Source of the DNA: Alteromonas confluentis | Lineage (GTDB): Bacteria; Pseudomonadota; Gammaproteobacteria; Enterobacterales; Alteromonadaceae | NCBI RefSeq assembly: GCF_001757105.1 | Contig: NZ_MDHN01000041.1 | Location: 124,001-188,000, forward strand | Length of the DNA stretch: 64,000 nucleotides | Reading direction: 5' to 3' | Shown here: positions 9,343 to 20,492 of the stretch, piece by piece | Position numbering within the stretch: position 1 is the first letter of the stretch | Layout of the letters: each line of letters opens with the position of its first letter | Position numbers and translations under genes: made by a program | The notes under the pieces: model-generated | Database searches by the model: none | What the model saw: the letters and a program-made list of their open reading frames with translations, nothing else | Told to the model about the DNA's origin: nothing

Positions 9343-9807
9343 ATGATGAAAATGACCACTATTGTCACCTATGGCACTTTCGACCTTTTTCACATAGGCC
9401 ATGTTAAGTTGCTAAAACGCTTACGTGCGCTTGGCGATCGTCTGATTGTCGGTTTGTCTTCTGATGAGTTTAATCAGCAAAAAGGTAAAACCACGGTCAT
9501 CCCCTTTCATGATCGTCGCGAAATCCTGCTGGCTTGCCGCTACGTCGATGACGTATTTCAGGAAAACTGCTGGGAGCAAAAGCGGGAGGACCTCATTCGT
9601 CTGGATGCTGACATATTCGCCATGGGAGATGATTGGGTGGGTCAGTTCGATGATTTGCAGGATATTGTGAAAGTGATTTATCTGCCACGAACGAAAGATG
9701 TGTCGACCACTGAATTGAAAACTGTGATCCACGAAATACAAGATGAAAAAATCAGAGAAATTCAGAAAGTGACAAGGCACCTTCATGGGCTTATTGAAAA
9801 TATCTGA
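9343..9807 (+). CDS. tagD: Glycerol-3-phosphate cytidylyltransferase family protein (TagD-like)
   Basis: TagD-type enzymes make CDP-glycerol from CTP and sn-glycerol 3-phosphate. The nucleotidyltransferase HxGH motif is present (GTFDLFHIGHVKLL, residues about 11-24), as is the second signature in the form PRTKDVSTTELK, which corresponds to the RTxGISTT motif. The length of 154 residues is slightly above the typical 130. The start could also be the second or fourth codon (ATG 9346 or 9352). It heads the plus-strand sugar cluster, whose last gene at 18038 looks like a CDP-glycerol glycerophosphotransferase, so the pair makes a functional unit (inference). Confidence 0.85.
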   Translation: MMKMTTIVTYGTFDLFHIGHVKLLKRLRALGDRLIVGLSSDEFNQQKGKTTVIPFHDRREILLACRYVDDVFQENCWEQKREDLIRLDADIFAMGDDWVGQFDDLQDIVKVIYLPRTKDVSTTELKTVIHEIQDEKIREIQKVTRHLHGLIENI

Positions 9808-9912
9808 TGATTTTAACCTCTAAAATGCACCGTCGAGGTATAAGAATCAAACAGACAAAACACTGATAGTGTTAAGGTTTGTGGCAAAGCTACCGACACA
9901 TGATATATTTAA

Positions 9913-12110
<2,198 letters not shown>

Positions 12111-12165
12111 CGATGCGTTTACTTTGGTAAACGCGGTTTAGCTTAACGGTAAAACATCGAACATT

Positions 12166-12867
12166 ATGAATATTGCTATTATTCCAGCCAGAGGCGGCAG
12201 TAAACGGATACCCGGAAAAAATATTAAACACTTTTGCGGTAAGCCCATAATTGCTTATTCCATTGAAGCGGCCCTGGGTTGTGCGAATATCGACAAAGTC
12301 ATCGTGTCTACTGACGATCAATCTATTGCTGAAATTGCTGAATTTTATGGGGCGGAAGTGCCTTTTCTCAGAGACAAGGCATTAGCAGACGACCACACCG
12401 GCACCACACCGGTGATACGGCACACGTTGTCAACGTTGATGGTCCAAGGCATGGCTGTGGAAGTTTGTGCATGCATCTATGCCACGGCTCCTTTCCTTAC
12501 TAGCACCACCATTGACAACGCAATAAGCAAATTAGTCACTCTCAATGCAGACTTTGTGTTTACCGCCAATCAGTTTTCCTTTCCCATTCAACGGGCCTTG
12601 ATAGAAGACACAGACGGCGGTGTACTCCCCTTCTCTGCACAGGATATTGGTAAGCGTTCTCAGGATTTAGCGGATACTTTTCACGATGCTGGGCAATTGT
12701 ACGTGGCTAAATCAGAAACGTGGCTGAACAAGAGCAAGCGGGTATTTTCACCACGTTCCAGAATGCTCACACTCCCGAGCCACAAGGTGCAGGACATCGA
12801 TACCCCCGAGGATTGGAAGCGTGCTGAAATTCTTTATAAGGTGCTACATGAGATGGGGGAAATATAG
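12166..12867 (+). CDS. pseF: CMP-pseudaminic acid cytidylyltransferase PseF
   Basis: PseF activates pseudaminic acid with CTP in the last biosynthetic step. The 233 residues begin with the CMP-NulO synthetase signature (IIPARGGSKRIPGKNIK) and contain the Mg-binding and base-binding parts (ATAPFLTSTTID; HDAGQLYVA; QDIDTPEDWKRAE). The order pseB-C-F-G-I-H matches known clusters. The stop is directly followed by the TTG start of pseG. Confidence 0.94.
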   Translation: MNIAIIPARGGSKRIPGKNIKHFCGKPIIAYSIEAALGCANIDKVIVSTDDQSIAEIAEFYGAEVPFLRDKALADDHTGTTPVIRHTLSTLMVQGMAVEVCACIYATAPFLTSTTIDNAISKLVTLNADFVFTANQFSFPIQRALIEDTDGGVLPFSAQDIGKRSQDLADTFHDAGQLYVAKSETWLNKSKRVFSPRSRMLTLPSHKVQDIDTPEDWKRAEILYKVLHEMGEI

Positions 12868-13959
12868 TTGCTGATCGCTTTTCGTGTTGATGCCAGTCAT
12901 TATATCGGTGCCGGTCACGGCATGCGCTGCCTTACCTTAGCGAAGTCGCTAAACACCATGTTGCAGAACTGGGTACCCGATATTCAAATGACTTTTGTAG
13001 CAACAAAAGGGGCAGATATGTTGCTCGGTCTCATTCGCGAACAGGGTTTTGGCTATATTGAAGTTGACGATATAGCGAGTTCGGTGGCACATATCCCTGC
13101 TGACTTATGGATAATCGATCATTATCAGTTAGATCAACGTTTTGAAAGTGAGCTGGTCAATGCTGGCAAAAAAGTGATGGTTATCGATGATTTGGCTAAC
13201 CGCGACCATCATTGCGACTTACTATTGGATTGCAATCTTACGGATAACTTTACGCAACGGTATCAGCACCTTATTCCAGAAAAATGCGAAGTGCTTTTAG
13301 GTCCACAATATGCACTTTTAAGAGAAGAGTTTTATCTCGACGGTTCGAGCCACCAGCAAACTCACAGTGCAGCACCACGGGTGCTGATATGCTTTGGCGG
13401 TAGCGACCCGGTTAATATGACGACAACAGCGTTAGATGCCCTGGAATTATGTAAAGAAAGCCGCCTTTCTGCCGATGTGGTAATAGGTTCGTCGCATCGA
13501 AATAAACAAGATATCCTCGAGCGCGTTAGCCATTGTCAGCATATTGACGTTCACATCGACTGTACCTATATGGCCGCGCTGATGCGTAAAGCCGATGTGA
13601 TGATAGGTGCAGGCGGTAGTATGCATTGGGAACGATGTATATCCCAACTTCCCGGGTTAGTGGTGACCATTGCCGAGAATCAAATAGAAAGTACGGTTTG
13701 TGTGTCTAAACAGGAAGCATGCGTGTACGCCGGACATTACAACGAGGTAAGTGCAAAATGCATTGCCAGTTTACTCACTGCCATGCTATCAGATACCAAT
13801 AAACTGGCCGCCATGGCACAGCAGGCCGGTGCTATCTTGCCTGCTAAAGCGGGAACACCAGAGGTGTGTCGCCAAATTATTCGTCATCTTCTGCCGGAAG
13901 TAAATCTGATGATACAGCAACGACAGCAACATCAACAACATCAACAACAGCAGCAATAA
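12868..13959 (+). CDS. pseG: UDP-2,4-diacetamido-2,4,6-trideoxy-L-altrose hydrolase PseG
   Basis: PseG is the inverting GT-B-fold hydrolase that removes UDP from the bis-acetylated sugar before condensation. The 363 residues show FRVDASHYIGAGHGMRCLTL with the catalytic His of the G-x-GH-MR segment, VIDDLANRDHHCDLLLD, and the C-terminal nucleotide site (ICFGGSDPVNMTT; IGAGGSMHWERC). The TTG at 12868 directly abuts the pseF stop and gives the family N-terminus. The last 14 residues are almost only Gln and His, encoded by CAA/CAG/CAT triplets. That tail is not part of the known fold and could change length by slippage. Confidence 0.93.
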   Translation: MLIAFRVDASHYIGAGHGMRCLTLAKSLNTMLQNWVPDIQMTFVATKGADMLLGLIREQGFGYIEVDDIASSVAHIPADLWIIDHYQLDQRFESELVNAGKKVMVIDDLANRDHHCDLLLDCNLTDNFTQRYQHLIPEKCEVLLGPQYALLREEFYLDGSSHQQTHSAAPRVLICFGGSDPVNMTTTALDALELCKESRLSADVVIGSSHRNKQDILERVSHCQHIDVHIDCTYMAALMRKADVMIGAGGSMHWERCISQLPGLVVTIAENQIESTVCVSKQEACVYAGHYNEVSAKCIASLLTAMLSDTNKLAAMAQQAGAILPAKAGTPEVCRQIIRHLLPEVNLMIQQRQQHQQHQQQQQ

Positions 13960-13976
13960 CAAGCGAGAAGCAAAAC

Positions 13977-15026
13977 GTGAAAACCATAGACATTGGCCCT
14001 TTTTCGATTGGCCGCAATCAGCCCCCGTTTATTATTGCGGAATTGTCCGGCAATCATAATCAGGATCTGGACTTGGCTTTGCGTATGGTTGATGCTGCCG
14101 CAGATGCTGGCGTTCACGCATTGAAGTTACAAACTTACACCGCAGATACTATGACCATTGACGTCAAGCATGGCGAGTTTTTCATCGATGATAAAAACAG
14201 TTTGTGGCAAGGGTCATCGCTATACGACCTCTATCAGAAAGCGCACACGCCCTGGGAATGGCACAGTGCGATATTCGAAAGAGCAAAAGCCAGAGGCATG
14301 GTGGCATTCAGTACCCCCTTTGATGCCAGTGCCGTTGATTTCTTAGAATCACTCGGCGTGCCTTGCTATAAAATAGCCTCTTTTGAAAACACCGATCATG
14401 CGCTTCTAGCCGAGGTTGCCCAAACCGGTAAACCCGTCATTGTGTCTACCGGCATGGCAAGCCTGACTGAAATAGCAGAAATTGTAGAAGTGCTGCAGAG
14501 CAACGGCTGTGACCAATATGTATTGCTGAAATGCACAAGTCAGTACCCTGCAGATCCCATTAATGCGAACCTTGCCACCATTCCTCATTTGAAACAGATG
14601 TTCCAATGCCACGTGGGCTTATCAGACCACACGTCAGGCTTAGGTGTGGCGATTGCTGCAACAGCAATGGGCGCCAGCGTGATTGAAAAACATTTTGTTA
14701 TTGATCGCAATGCCGGTGGCGTCGATGCCGCTTTTTCACTTGAACCGGATGAATTTGCAATGCTGGTGAAAGAAACTGAGCGCGCAGCCATTGCCATTGG
14801 TACGGTGAGTTATGGATGTACCACCGCGGAAGTGAATTCGCGTATACATCGACGTTCTTTGTATATCTGTGAAGATTTATCCGCAGGAGAAGTGCTCACT
14901 GAAAAGAACCTAAGAGCAATTCGCCCCGGCCTTGGTTTACCGGTTAAATATTTAGCCCGACTGCTTGGCAAACAAGTAAAACACGATGTGGCAAAAGGCA
15001 CCCCCATGTCTTGGGATCTGGTGTAA
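13977..15026 (+). CDS. pseI: Pseudaminic acid synthase PseI
   Basis: PseI condenses 2,4-diacetamido-2,4,6-trideoxy-L-altrose with PEP. From the GTG at 13977 (VKTIDIGPFSIG) the protein has 349 residues, the normal length. A more upstream ATG in frame (13866) would add an unrelated Ser/Thr-rich stretch lying inside pseG, so I reject it; GCGAGAAG before the GTG can act as ribosome site. NeuB-family motifs are present: IIAELSGNHNQDLDLA, LKLQTYTADTMT, KIASFENTD, LKCTSQYPA, GLSDHTSG, EKHFVIDR. A C-terminal SAF (antifreeze-like) domain begins near residue 290. Confidence 0.95.
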   Translation: MKTIDIGPFSIGRNQPPFIIAELSGNHNQDLDLALRMVDAAADAGVHALKLQTYTADTMTIDVKHGEFFIDDKNSLWQGSSLYDLYQKAHTPWEWHSAIFERAKARGMVAFSTPFDASAVDFLESLGVPCYKIASFENTDHALLAEVAQTGKPVIVSTGMASLTEIAEIVEVLQSNGCDQYVLLKCTSQYPADPINANLATIPHLKQMFQCHVGLSDHTSGLGVAIAATAMGASVIEKHFVIDRNAGGVDAAFSLEPDEFAMLVKETERAAIAIGTVSYGCTTAEVNSRIHRRSLYICEDLSAGEVLTEKNLRAIRPGLGLPVKYLARLLGKQVKHDVAKGTPMSWDLV

Positions 15027-15680
15027 ATGGAAAGAAAATACCCGTCCAGCCACTTTTCGCTGCTTAACCATACGCAGTTGGAACGTGTATTAGCATGGCG
15101 AAACAAGCCACATATACGCCAAAATATGCATCAGCAAGATACCATTACGCTGCATCAGCACCTTGCCTGGTTTGAGAACTTAACAAACGATCCAACCCGG
15201 GTTTTCTTTGTGATGGAACAAAACGAGCGCCCCATCGGTGTACTCAACTTCACATTGAAAAGTGAAAACCCGCTGACGCTGGAATGGGGCTGTTACCTGG
15301 GTGAAGATGATGTGTGGCCGGGTTCAGGATTGCTCCTTGAAATTGCCGCGCTGGAGTTTGCCTTTACACGAACCAGCGCTGAGCGACTATATGCCGAAGT
15401 ATTATCGTTTAACACTTCAGTATTGAAGCTCCATAAATTATTTAATTACACTCCATTGGAAGACGGAGACACCATTACTCGCAGCGGGATAAGCCATACC
15501 GTCAAACGCTTTGAGTATACGAGAATGAAATGGCTCACATCGAAAGACGAATTATTGGCCCGTCTTCCAAAACAAATAGCTCAGGCAGCACACAATATCT
15601 CATTTGAAAATGAGATAGAATTCTTCAAGCGCGATGCCCCTTCGCCTACAGCAAAAAGAGATAATGAGCAGGATGACTGA
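15027..15680 (+). CDS. pseH: GNAT N-acyltransferase PseH
   Basis: PseH acylates N4 of UDP-4-amino-4,6-dideoxy-L-AltNAc, normally with acetyl-CoA. The 217 residues have the GNAT core: WRNKPHIRQNM at the start, PIGVLNFTL, LTLEWGCYLGEDD, and the helix following the acetyl-CoA loop. A C-terminal tail of about 35 residues beyond the fold is unusual. The ATG follows the pseI stop with no spacing. Because an ACP gene overlaps its 3' end, the donor may be an acyl-ACP instead of acetyl-CoA (inference). Confidence 0.9.
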   Translation: MERKYPSSHFSLLNHTQLERVLAWRNKPHIRQNMHQQDTITLHQHLAWFENLTNDPTRVFFVMEQNERPIGVLNFTLKSENPLTLEWGCYLGEDDVWPGSGLLLEIAALEFAFTRTSAERLYAEVLSFNTSVLKLHKLFNYTPLEDGDTITRSGISHTVKRFEYTRMKWLTSKDELLARLPKQIAQAAHNISFENEIEFFKRDAPSPTAKRDNEQDD

Positions 15681-15933
15681 CTTACGAGACACCATATTAG
15701 ACAGCATGCGTCAGGTAGCACTAATTTCTGACTGCACCCTTGTTGACGATATCGACGATGACACCGTACTACTTCAGAGCGGCCTGGATTCGCTTGGCTT
15801 TGCAATGCTCGTGGCTCAGCTCGAAGAAGAATTTAATGTCGATCCCTTCAGTGAAATGGAACTCGCTGTTTACCCAAGAACGCTGGGGGAATTCGTCAGC
15901 GTTTACCAGAGCGCACTGCAACCCAGTGAATAG
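15664..15933 (+). CDS. Acyl carrier protein, dedicated to the sugar cluster
   Basis: A phosphopantetheine carrier of about 89 residues. The attachment serine is in LLQSGLDSLGFAML, followed by the acidic helix VAQLEEEFNVDPF. The start chosen is the ATG at 15664; ATG 15673 is also possible, and a more upstream ATG at 15634 lies deep inside pseH. It overlaps the pseH end by 17 bp and the next gene by 8 bp, so ACP and acyl-ligase are expressed together. It is not the fatty acid AcpP, which normally sits with fabG and fabF. Likely holds the acyl group destined for the sugar. Confidence 0.9.
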   Translation: MSRMTDLRDTILDSMRQVALISDCTLVDDIDDDTVLLQSGLDSLGFAMLVAQLEEEFNVDPFSEMELAVYPRTLGEFVSVYQSALQPSE

Positions 15934-17227
15934 TCTGCTAGCGCGCATTCAAACTTATTCAGGCCCGGCCGTTGTCACACATGATGGCCGGACAATTAGC
16001 TATGAAACGCTCAAAGCTAATGCCAGCTCTTTACGTGAAACTTACCGCAACGCCGCTATGGATTCGGATGATGGCCTTTCTGGTAGCGAAGCGATTACCG
16101 ATCTCGCCCACTTCGTCACAACGTTGTTGGCGCTAGAAAGCGTTGCTGAACAAATCACCTTTACGCCGGATGCACTCAGTTACGAACTGCCGTCAAACGT
16201 CTCTCGTTCGACAATAGCAACAACCTGGTTCATTCAAACATCGGGGACTACCGGTAATCCTAAAAGAATCGCACATACCACATCGAGCATTTGCTCAGCG
16301 ATACAGATAAAACCACACTTATCCGAATTGCGCTGGGCACTCACGTATCAGCCGCACCGGTTTGCCGGTTTGCAGGTTGTTTTACAGGGCATACTGAGTG
16401 GTGCGTGTACCATCGACTGCCTTCGCGGTGATATTGCAGATAAATCCAGACAAATGCTCAACGAGCAAGTCAGTGCGCTGTCAGCAACGCCGTCCTTTTG
16501 GCGACAATTCTTACTCACCGAACCCAGCCATCAATTGGCCTTTTCACGGGTTTCGTTGGGTGGTGAAATTGCTGATCAGCCGCTTCTCGATGCCCTTGTA
16601 TCAAGATATCCGAAAGCGAAAATATTCCATATCTACGCATCTACCGAGGCCGGAGTGGGATTTGCCGTTAGCGATGGAAAAGCAGGTTTTCCCGAACAAT
16701 GGCTGGAAACAGGTGTTAACGGTATTCGGCTTCGGGTGAAAGAGAATATTCTTTGGCTAAAACCGGCAATCACCGCCGACACAGTGAATCGGAATAATAG
16801 CGATGAAGCGGTGGTTCACACTGATGAAAATGGCTATATCAATACGCAGGACGCCGTGAGCATATCGCATCACCGCGTGTTCTTTAAAGGCAGGGACAAT
16901 GGTGTCATTAATGTCGGTGGGCACAAAGTATTCCCAGAACAGGTTGAATCCGTGCTGCTTTCTGCAGAACAAATTGCACTGGCCCGCGTGTACAGCAAGC
17001 CACATAAAATTTTAGGTCAGATTGTGATTGCAGACGTGGTGTTGCTGGCACCAGAACTCGATGAACCCGTAGGTGAAGCGACGAGCAAGACATTAAGCGC
17101 GAAGCAGATACAAATGGCGTTGATGCTCCATTGCAAAACACATTTGAATAGGGCCGACATGCCGACGAAAATCAATATTGTTCCTACGCTCCCTTTGTCT
17201 GACAGTGGCAAAGTGTCGCGTCAGTGA
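15926..17227 (+). CDS. Acyl-adenylating enzyme (ANL superfamily AMP-ligase)
   Basis: Members of this family activate a carboxylic acid with ATP and load it on CoA or an ACP. The GTG at 15926 (VNSLLARIQTYSG) overlaps the ACP stop and gives 433 residues; an open frame extending further upstream lies entirely in the ACP gene. Motifs visible are the P-loop-like FIQTSGTTGNPKRIAHT, YASTEAGVGF, the GRDNGVINVGGHKVFPEQVE hinge region, and the C-terminal catalytic lysine in LPLSDSGKVSRQ. The N-terminal lobe is short compared with the 500-residue norm. The substrate cannot be read from the sequence; a short hydroxy or keto acid is likely from context. Confidence 0.85.
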   Translation: MNSLLARIQTYSGPAVVTHDGRTISYETLKANASSLRETYRNAAMDSDDGLSGSEAITDLAHFVTTLLALESVAEQITFTPDALSYELPSNVSRSTIATTWFIQTSGTTGNPKRIAHTTSSICSAIQIKPHLSELRWALTYQPHRFAGLQVVLQGILSGACTIDCLRGDIADKSRQMLNEQVSALSATPSFWRQFLLTEPSHQLAFSRVSLGGEIADQPLLDALVSRYPKAKIFHIYASTEAGVGFAVSDGKAGFPEQWLETGVNGIRLRVKENILWLKPAITADTVNRNNSDEAVVHTDENGYINTQDAVSISHHRVFFKGRDNGVINVGGHKVFPEQVESVLLSAEQIALARVYSKPHKILGQIVIADVVLLAPELDEPVGEATSKTLSAKQIQMALMLHCKTHLNRADMPTKINIVPTLPLSDSGKVSRQ

Positions 17228-17287
17228 ACTATCGTGACAACAAAACAGATAAACCAGACTTAAAAATCAAAAAAACACGGAAACAAC

Positions 17288-18031
17288 ATGGATAAATCAG
17301 AACAAACAAAACCCCTGGTGGTTGTTACCGGAGCAGGACGAGGTTTAGGACTGGCCATTTGCAAACAATGTCTTGAGCAGGGTTATCGTGTGGTGGCCAT
17401 TTCCAGAACCCTGTCTGCAGAATTGAAGGGGTTACAGGAAAGCAATTTTGATGACCTGTATTTTGAACCCTTTGATCTGATTGAACTGGATGACATTCAT
17501 CACCTTTGCAAAACGATTATCGCCAATTATGGTCGGCCATACGGGCTGATAAATAATGCAGCAGTGGGTTTTGATGGCGTGCTTGCCACCATGCACAACA
17601 GTGAAATTAGTAGCTTACTGAATATCAATGTGCAAGCCCCTATCCTGCTGGCGAAATACCTGTCAAGAAGCATGATGCTCAATCGTGGTGGTCGCATCAT
17701 TAATGTGTCATCTATTATTGCCAGCACGGGATTCAATGGACTAAGTGTTTATGCTGCAAGCAAAGCCGCGCTTGAAGGCTTTACCCGGTCGCTTGCCAGA
17801 GAGGTGGGCAAAGCGAATATTACCGTGAATTGTGTGGCACCAGGCTACATGCAAACAGACATGACTGAGTCGTTACAAGGAGAGAAACTGGAAAGCGTGA
17901 AACGTCGAAGTCCGCTAGGAAAACTGGCTACGCCCGACGATGCAGCTGCGGCAGTATTATACTTGCTAAGTCAGCACGCCAAATCGGTAACCGGCACCGT
18001 GTTGACCGTAGACGCGGGCTCCACGGCGTAA
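17288..18031 (+). CDS. SDR-family oxidoreductase, 3-oxoacyl-ACP reductase (FabG)-like
   Basis: A classical short-chain dehydrogenase of 247 residues: cofactor motif VVTGAGRGLGLAIC, NNAAVGFDG, catalytic Ser in INVSSIIAS, YxxxK as YAASKAALEGF, and the CVAPGYMQTDM segment common to FabG. The end (SVTGTVLTVDAG) is also FabG-like. After the ACP and ligase genes the simplest role is reduction of a 3-ketoacyl-ACP to a 3-hydroxyacyl-ACP. A sugar dehydrogenase role cannot be excluded. Confidence 0.85.
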   Translation: MDKSEQTKPLVVVTGAGRGLGLAICKQCLEQGYRVVAISRTLSAELKGLQESNFDDLYFEPFDLIELDDIHHLCKTIIANYGRPYGLINNAAVGFDGVLATMHNSEISSLLNINVQAPILLAKYLSRSMMLNRGGRIINVSSIIASTGFNGLSVYAASKAALEGFTRSLAREVGKANITVNCVAPGYMQTDMTESLQGEKLESVKRRSPLGKLATPDDAAAAVLYLLSQHAKSVTGTVLTVDAGSTA

Positions 18032-18037
18032 CGCATC

Positions 18038-19486
18038 ATGACATCGATTTCAAAACAAACGCCCCTACTCGTTGCGCCAGCAAACCCTGCGGGACGCGAA
18101 CTCGCCAAGCAACTCTCTGCTCTGGGTTATCATGTAGTCGGCTTTGTGGATAATCTGAAGCAGGCGGAGGATATCGTAAACGCAGTAAATAATCTTCCGG
18201 CGGGCTCTCAAATCGTGTTGCATCAGGCGTCGTATACCTCAGAGGTTGCCGCGGGGCTACTGGATAAAGGTTTTGCTAAGTCTTCTTTAGTGATCAGTGA
18301 AAAACAGAGCGGCAATGAAGACGTTGTGTTTTCACGCTATCAGGTTCCCCTCGCCCACTACGTTAAGCGTTTTAAATTTACGTTACTGCTCACCCTCTTT
18401 ACGTTTGTAAGATGCTTCACGCCTAAAAAACACTATCTGTATTATGCTGAAGGTTTTTTCGACACGAACATGCTACTTGCCTATCGCGAGCATAAAAGAA
18501 GCCATTCAGGTGAAGTATTTTTAGTGGGCAGAAACCTTAAGCAACACATTGCTGCCTTAGAGAACGACGCAGACTTATACAAGACGTTGAGCATACCGGC
18601 CTTACTTCGCTTGTGCTGTACCCGGCGCATTGTCGTTGATCATGAGTTTACCGGACAGACATTCTCTTTGTTACGCAAAGCCATTCCCGTCGTTCAGTTA
18701 TGGCACGGACTGCCGTACAAAGCGTTGAGTGGAAACATACATTACCCGCATATCTGTGATGAGGCATTTATCTCCAGTTCCCGCTGGTTCAATTTGCACA
18801 TCTTCCCAACCATATTTCGGGCAAAACAATATCTGGATCTGGGGTACCCGAGAAATGACGTGTTCTGTCAGACGCCGGAACAACGAGACTGGATAAATGC
18901 AGAGCCGCTAGACACCCTCAACCAAGTGCGATCCAGACATGGCGACATTGTGGTTTATGCGCCCACATACCGAGACTGGGGGGACAATGAATATCCTCTC
19001 GATTTGGATAAAATCAATCGCTGGTGTGAACAAAACCGGGTTGCTTTCATCCTCAAATTTCACCCGTTTATTTCACGTCTATTTGGCGAAGCCATGGGAT
19101 TATCAGAGCAAAATTGTTTGCAGGCCCTCCCGGACCATCCAAATATCTATATCTATCCGAGCGGAAAAAATGTGTATCCCTGGCTGGCAGATGCTGCCGC
19201 ACTGGTTACCGACTACTCCTCCATTGCCTACGACTTTCTGCTGGCGGACAAACCCATTGTTTATTTCCAGTACGATAAACAGCAATACCTACAACTTCGA
19301 GGCAACACGTTGGTGAGTGATGATGATTTTGTGGCCGGTGAAACTGTGACAACGGTTGAGTCACTTTTGGTGGCGTTGCGCAGCGAAAAAGAACTGTATG
19401 CTGCTCAGCGCGAAAAGCTACGCAATAAATTTGAAACTACGCCGCAACTCGCCTCTCCACAAATTGTCTCACTGGTCAGAGAATAA
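18038..19486 (+). CDS. CDP-glycerol glycerophosphotransferase family protein (TagF/TagB-like)
   Basis: Family members transfer glycerol phosphate from CDP-glycerol to an acceptor glycan or lipid. In its 482 residues the GT-B core is at about 120-475, with the family motifs VVQLWHGLPYKALSG, LGYPRNDVF, YAPTYRDWGDNEYP, LKFHPFISRLF and VTDYSSIAYDFLLADKP. The first 95 residues form an extra Rossmann-like part (LLVAPANPAGRELAKQL, LGYHVVGFVDN) similar to the N-terminus of NeuD/PglD proteins, an unusual addition. It starts 6 nt after the SDR gene and is the last gene of the plus-strand operon. With TagD at 9343 it could add phosphoglycerol to the sugar. Confidence 0.85.
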   Translation: MTSISKQTPLLVAPANPAGRELAKQLSALGYHVVGFVDNLKQAEDIVNAVNNLPAGSQIVLHQASYTSEVAAGLLDKGFAKSSLVISEKQSGNEDVVFSRYQVPLAHYVKRFKFTLLLTLFTFVRCFTPKKHYLYYAEGFFDTNMLLAYREHKRSHSGEVFLVGRNLKQHIAALENDADLYKTLSIPALLRLCCTRRIVVDHEFTGQTFSLLRKAIPVVQLWHGLPYKALSGNIHYPHICDEAFISSSRWFNLHIFPTIFRAKQYLDLGYPRNDVFCQTPEQRDWINAEPLDTLNQVRSRHGDIVVYAPTYRDWGDNEYPLDLDKINRWCEQNRVAFILKFHPFISRLFGEAMGLSEQNCLQALPDHPNIYIYPSGKNVYPWLADAAALVTDYSSIAYDFLLADKPIVYFQYDKQQYLQLRGNTLVSDDDFVAGETVTTVESLLVALRSEKELYAAQREKLRNKFETTPQLASPQIVSLVRE

Positions 19487-19539
19487 ACTTAAACTTCAGG
19501 ACACAAGCTGCAGGCAAAAAGCAGCGTTTCACCAATCAC

Positions 19540-20418
19540 TTACTTTAAATAGTAGCGACCAAAGATAGACATGATGGTTTCAACGGCTTCGGGGGTGATG
19601 TGTCGATTATCTTCCTTCCACGGCTCATCAACATAGTGATTAATCAGCTCGTAAGACGGAAAATAAAATAAGTTGTCATCCACTTTTTGCGTCATGAATT
19701 CGTGCAATACTGCTCGCAAGGTTGCTTTAGAAGACGTATTCGCACAAATAACAGATTTCTTCTGATATGAGCCTAGCAACGGGATAGGAGACAAGGTAAA
19801 CAGAATTTTTGCATCCGGTTTGTGACGCTTAATCAACGAATAGATTTTATTCAGGTTGTCGAGATTCTCAGCAAAGGAAACAAACCGGTTTTCGAATCTT
19901 TGCGCATCCAGCTTCTTATTCGGCACGAACTTCCAAAGGTACTGCTGATTTTCTTTGTCGAACCATGCTTCTGTTAAACCTAAGGTGATGATGAAAAAGT
20001 CTGTCTGCTTGATGATGTCTTTACAGATTTCAAGGCTGTGGTAGGTTTGCGCTTTCTCTTCATTGGTCCCAATGAAAATCGTATCCAATGACTTGTCTTC
20101 AAACGCCCACTCAAATTGCGCCAATAAAGCGGGTGTGTGAACCATAATTTCATCGATACGAATGAGATCGGAAAGATTATGGTCCCAGCTATGGGCATTC
20201 ACTTTATAGCCATGTTTCAAGAGAAAGCGAGACACATTTCCCGCAAAACACGAACCGAACGCCGTTATGTTTGTCTCTTTGTCGATTATCGATTGAGTGG
20301 GCAGATAGCCGTGCATAAAGTAATCGAGAACAGCATCTTCTTGCGCGAGTTGCTCGTTGCCAGGCCAACGGTTTAAGCCAGCAAAGCCGTGTTTTTCAAG
20401 TACACTCATTTTTCTCAT
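19540..20418 (-). CDS. GSCFA domain protein
   Basis: Protein of 292 residues named after its block TAFGSCFAGNVSRFL (residues about 52-66). Further conserved blocks are ITLGLTEAWFD, LFTLSPIPLLGSY and DNRHITPEAVETI. GSCFA proteins resemble SGNH hydrolases, with the block-I Ser and the C-terminal Asp/His being candidate catalytic residues. They occur in polysaccharide loci, but their reaction is not well established; removal or addition of acyl groups on a sugar is plausible. It is the last gene of the minus-strand sugar set and converges with the TagF-like gene. A start at 20409 (fourth codon) is possible. Confidence 0.8.
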   Translation of the reverse strand: MRKMSVLEKHGFAGLNRWPGNEQLAQEDAVLDYFMHGYLPTQSIIDKETNITAFGSCFAGNVSRFLLKHGYKVNAHSWDHNLSDLIRIDEIMVHTPALLAQFEWAFEDKSLDTIFIGTNEEKAQTYHSLEICKDIIKQTDFFIITLGLTEAWFDKENQQYLWKFVPNKKLDAQRFENRFVSFAENLDNLNKIYSLIKRHKPDAKILFTLSPIPLLGSYQKKSVICANTSSKATLRAVLHEFMTQKVDDNLFYFPSYELINHYVDEPWKEDNRHITPEAVETIMSIFGRYYLK

Positions 20419-20492
20419 GCGCTATCTCTCCGGTTACTATGCGTCAACCACTGTATCGGCAATCTGTTGAAACACATTAGTAGAACGTGGGG

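Noticed and set aside
13866-13976. Upstream ATG extension of pseI
   Set aside because: The added 37 residues are Ser/Thr-rich, lie inside pseG in another frame, and precede the conserved PseI N-terminus, so the GTG at 13977 is preferred.
15740-15925. Upstream extension of the acyl-ligase frame
   Set aside because: It lies fully within the ACP gene in another frame and has no family similarity; GTG 15926 gives a coupled start.
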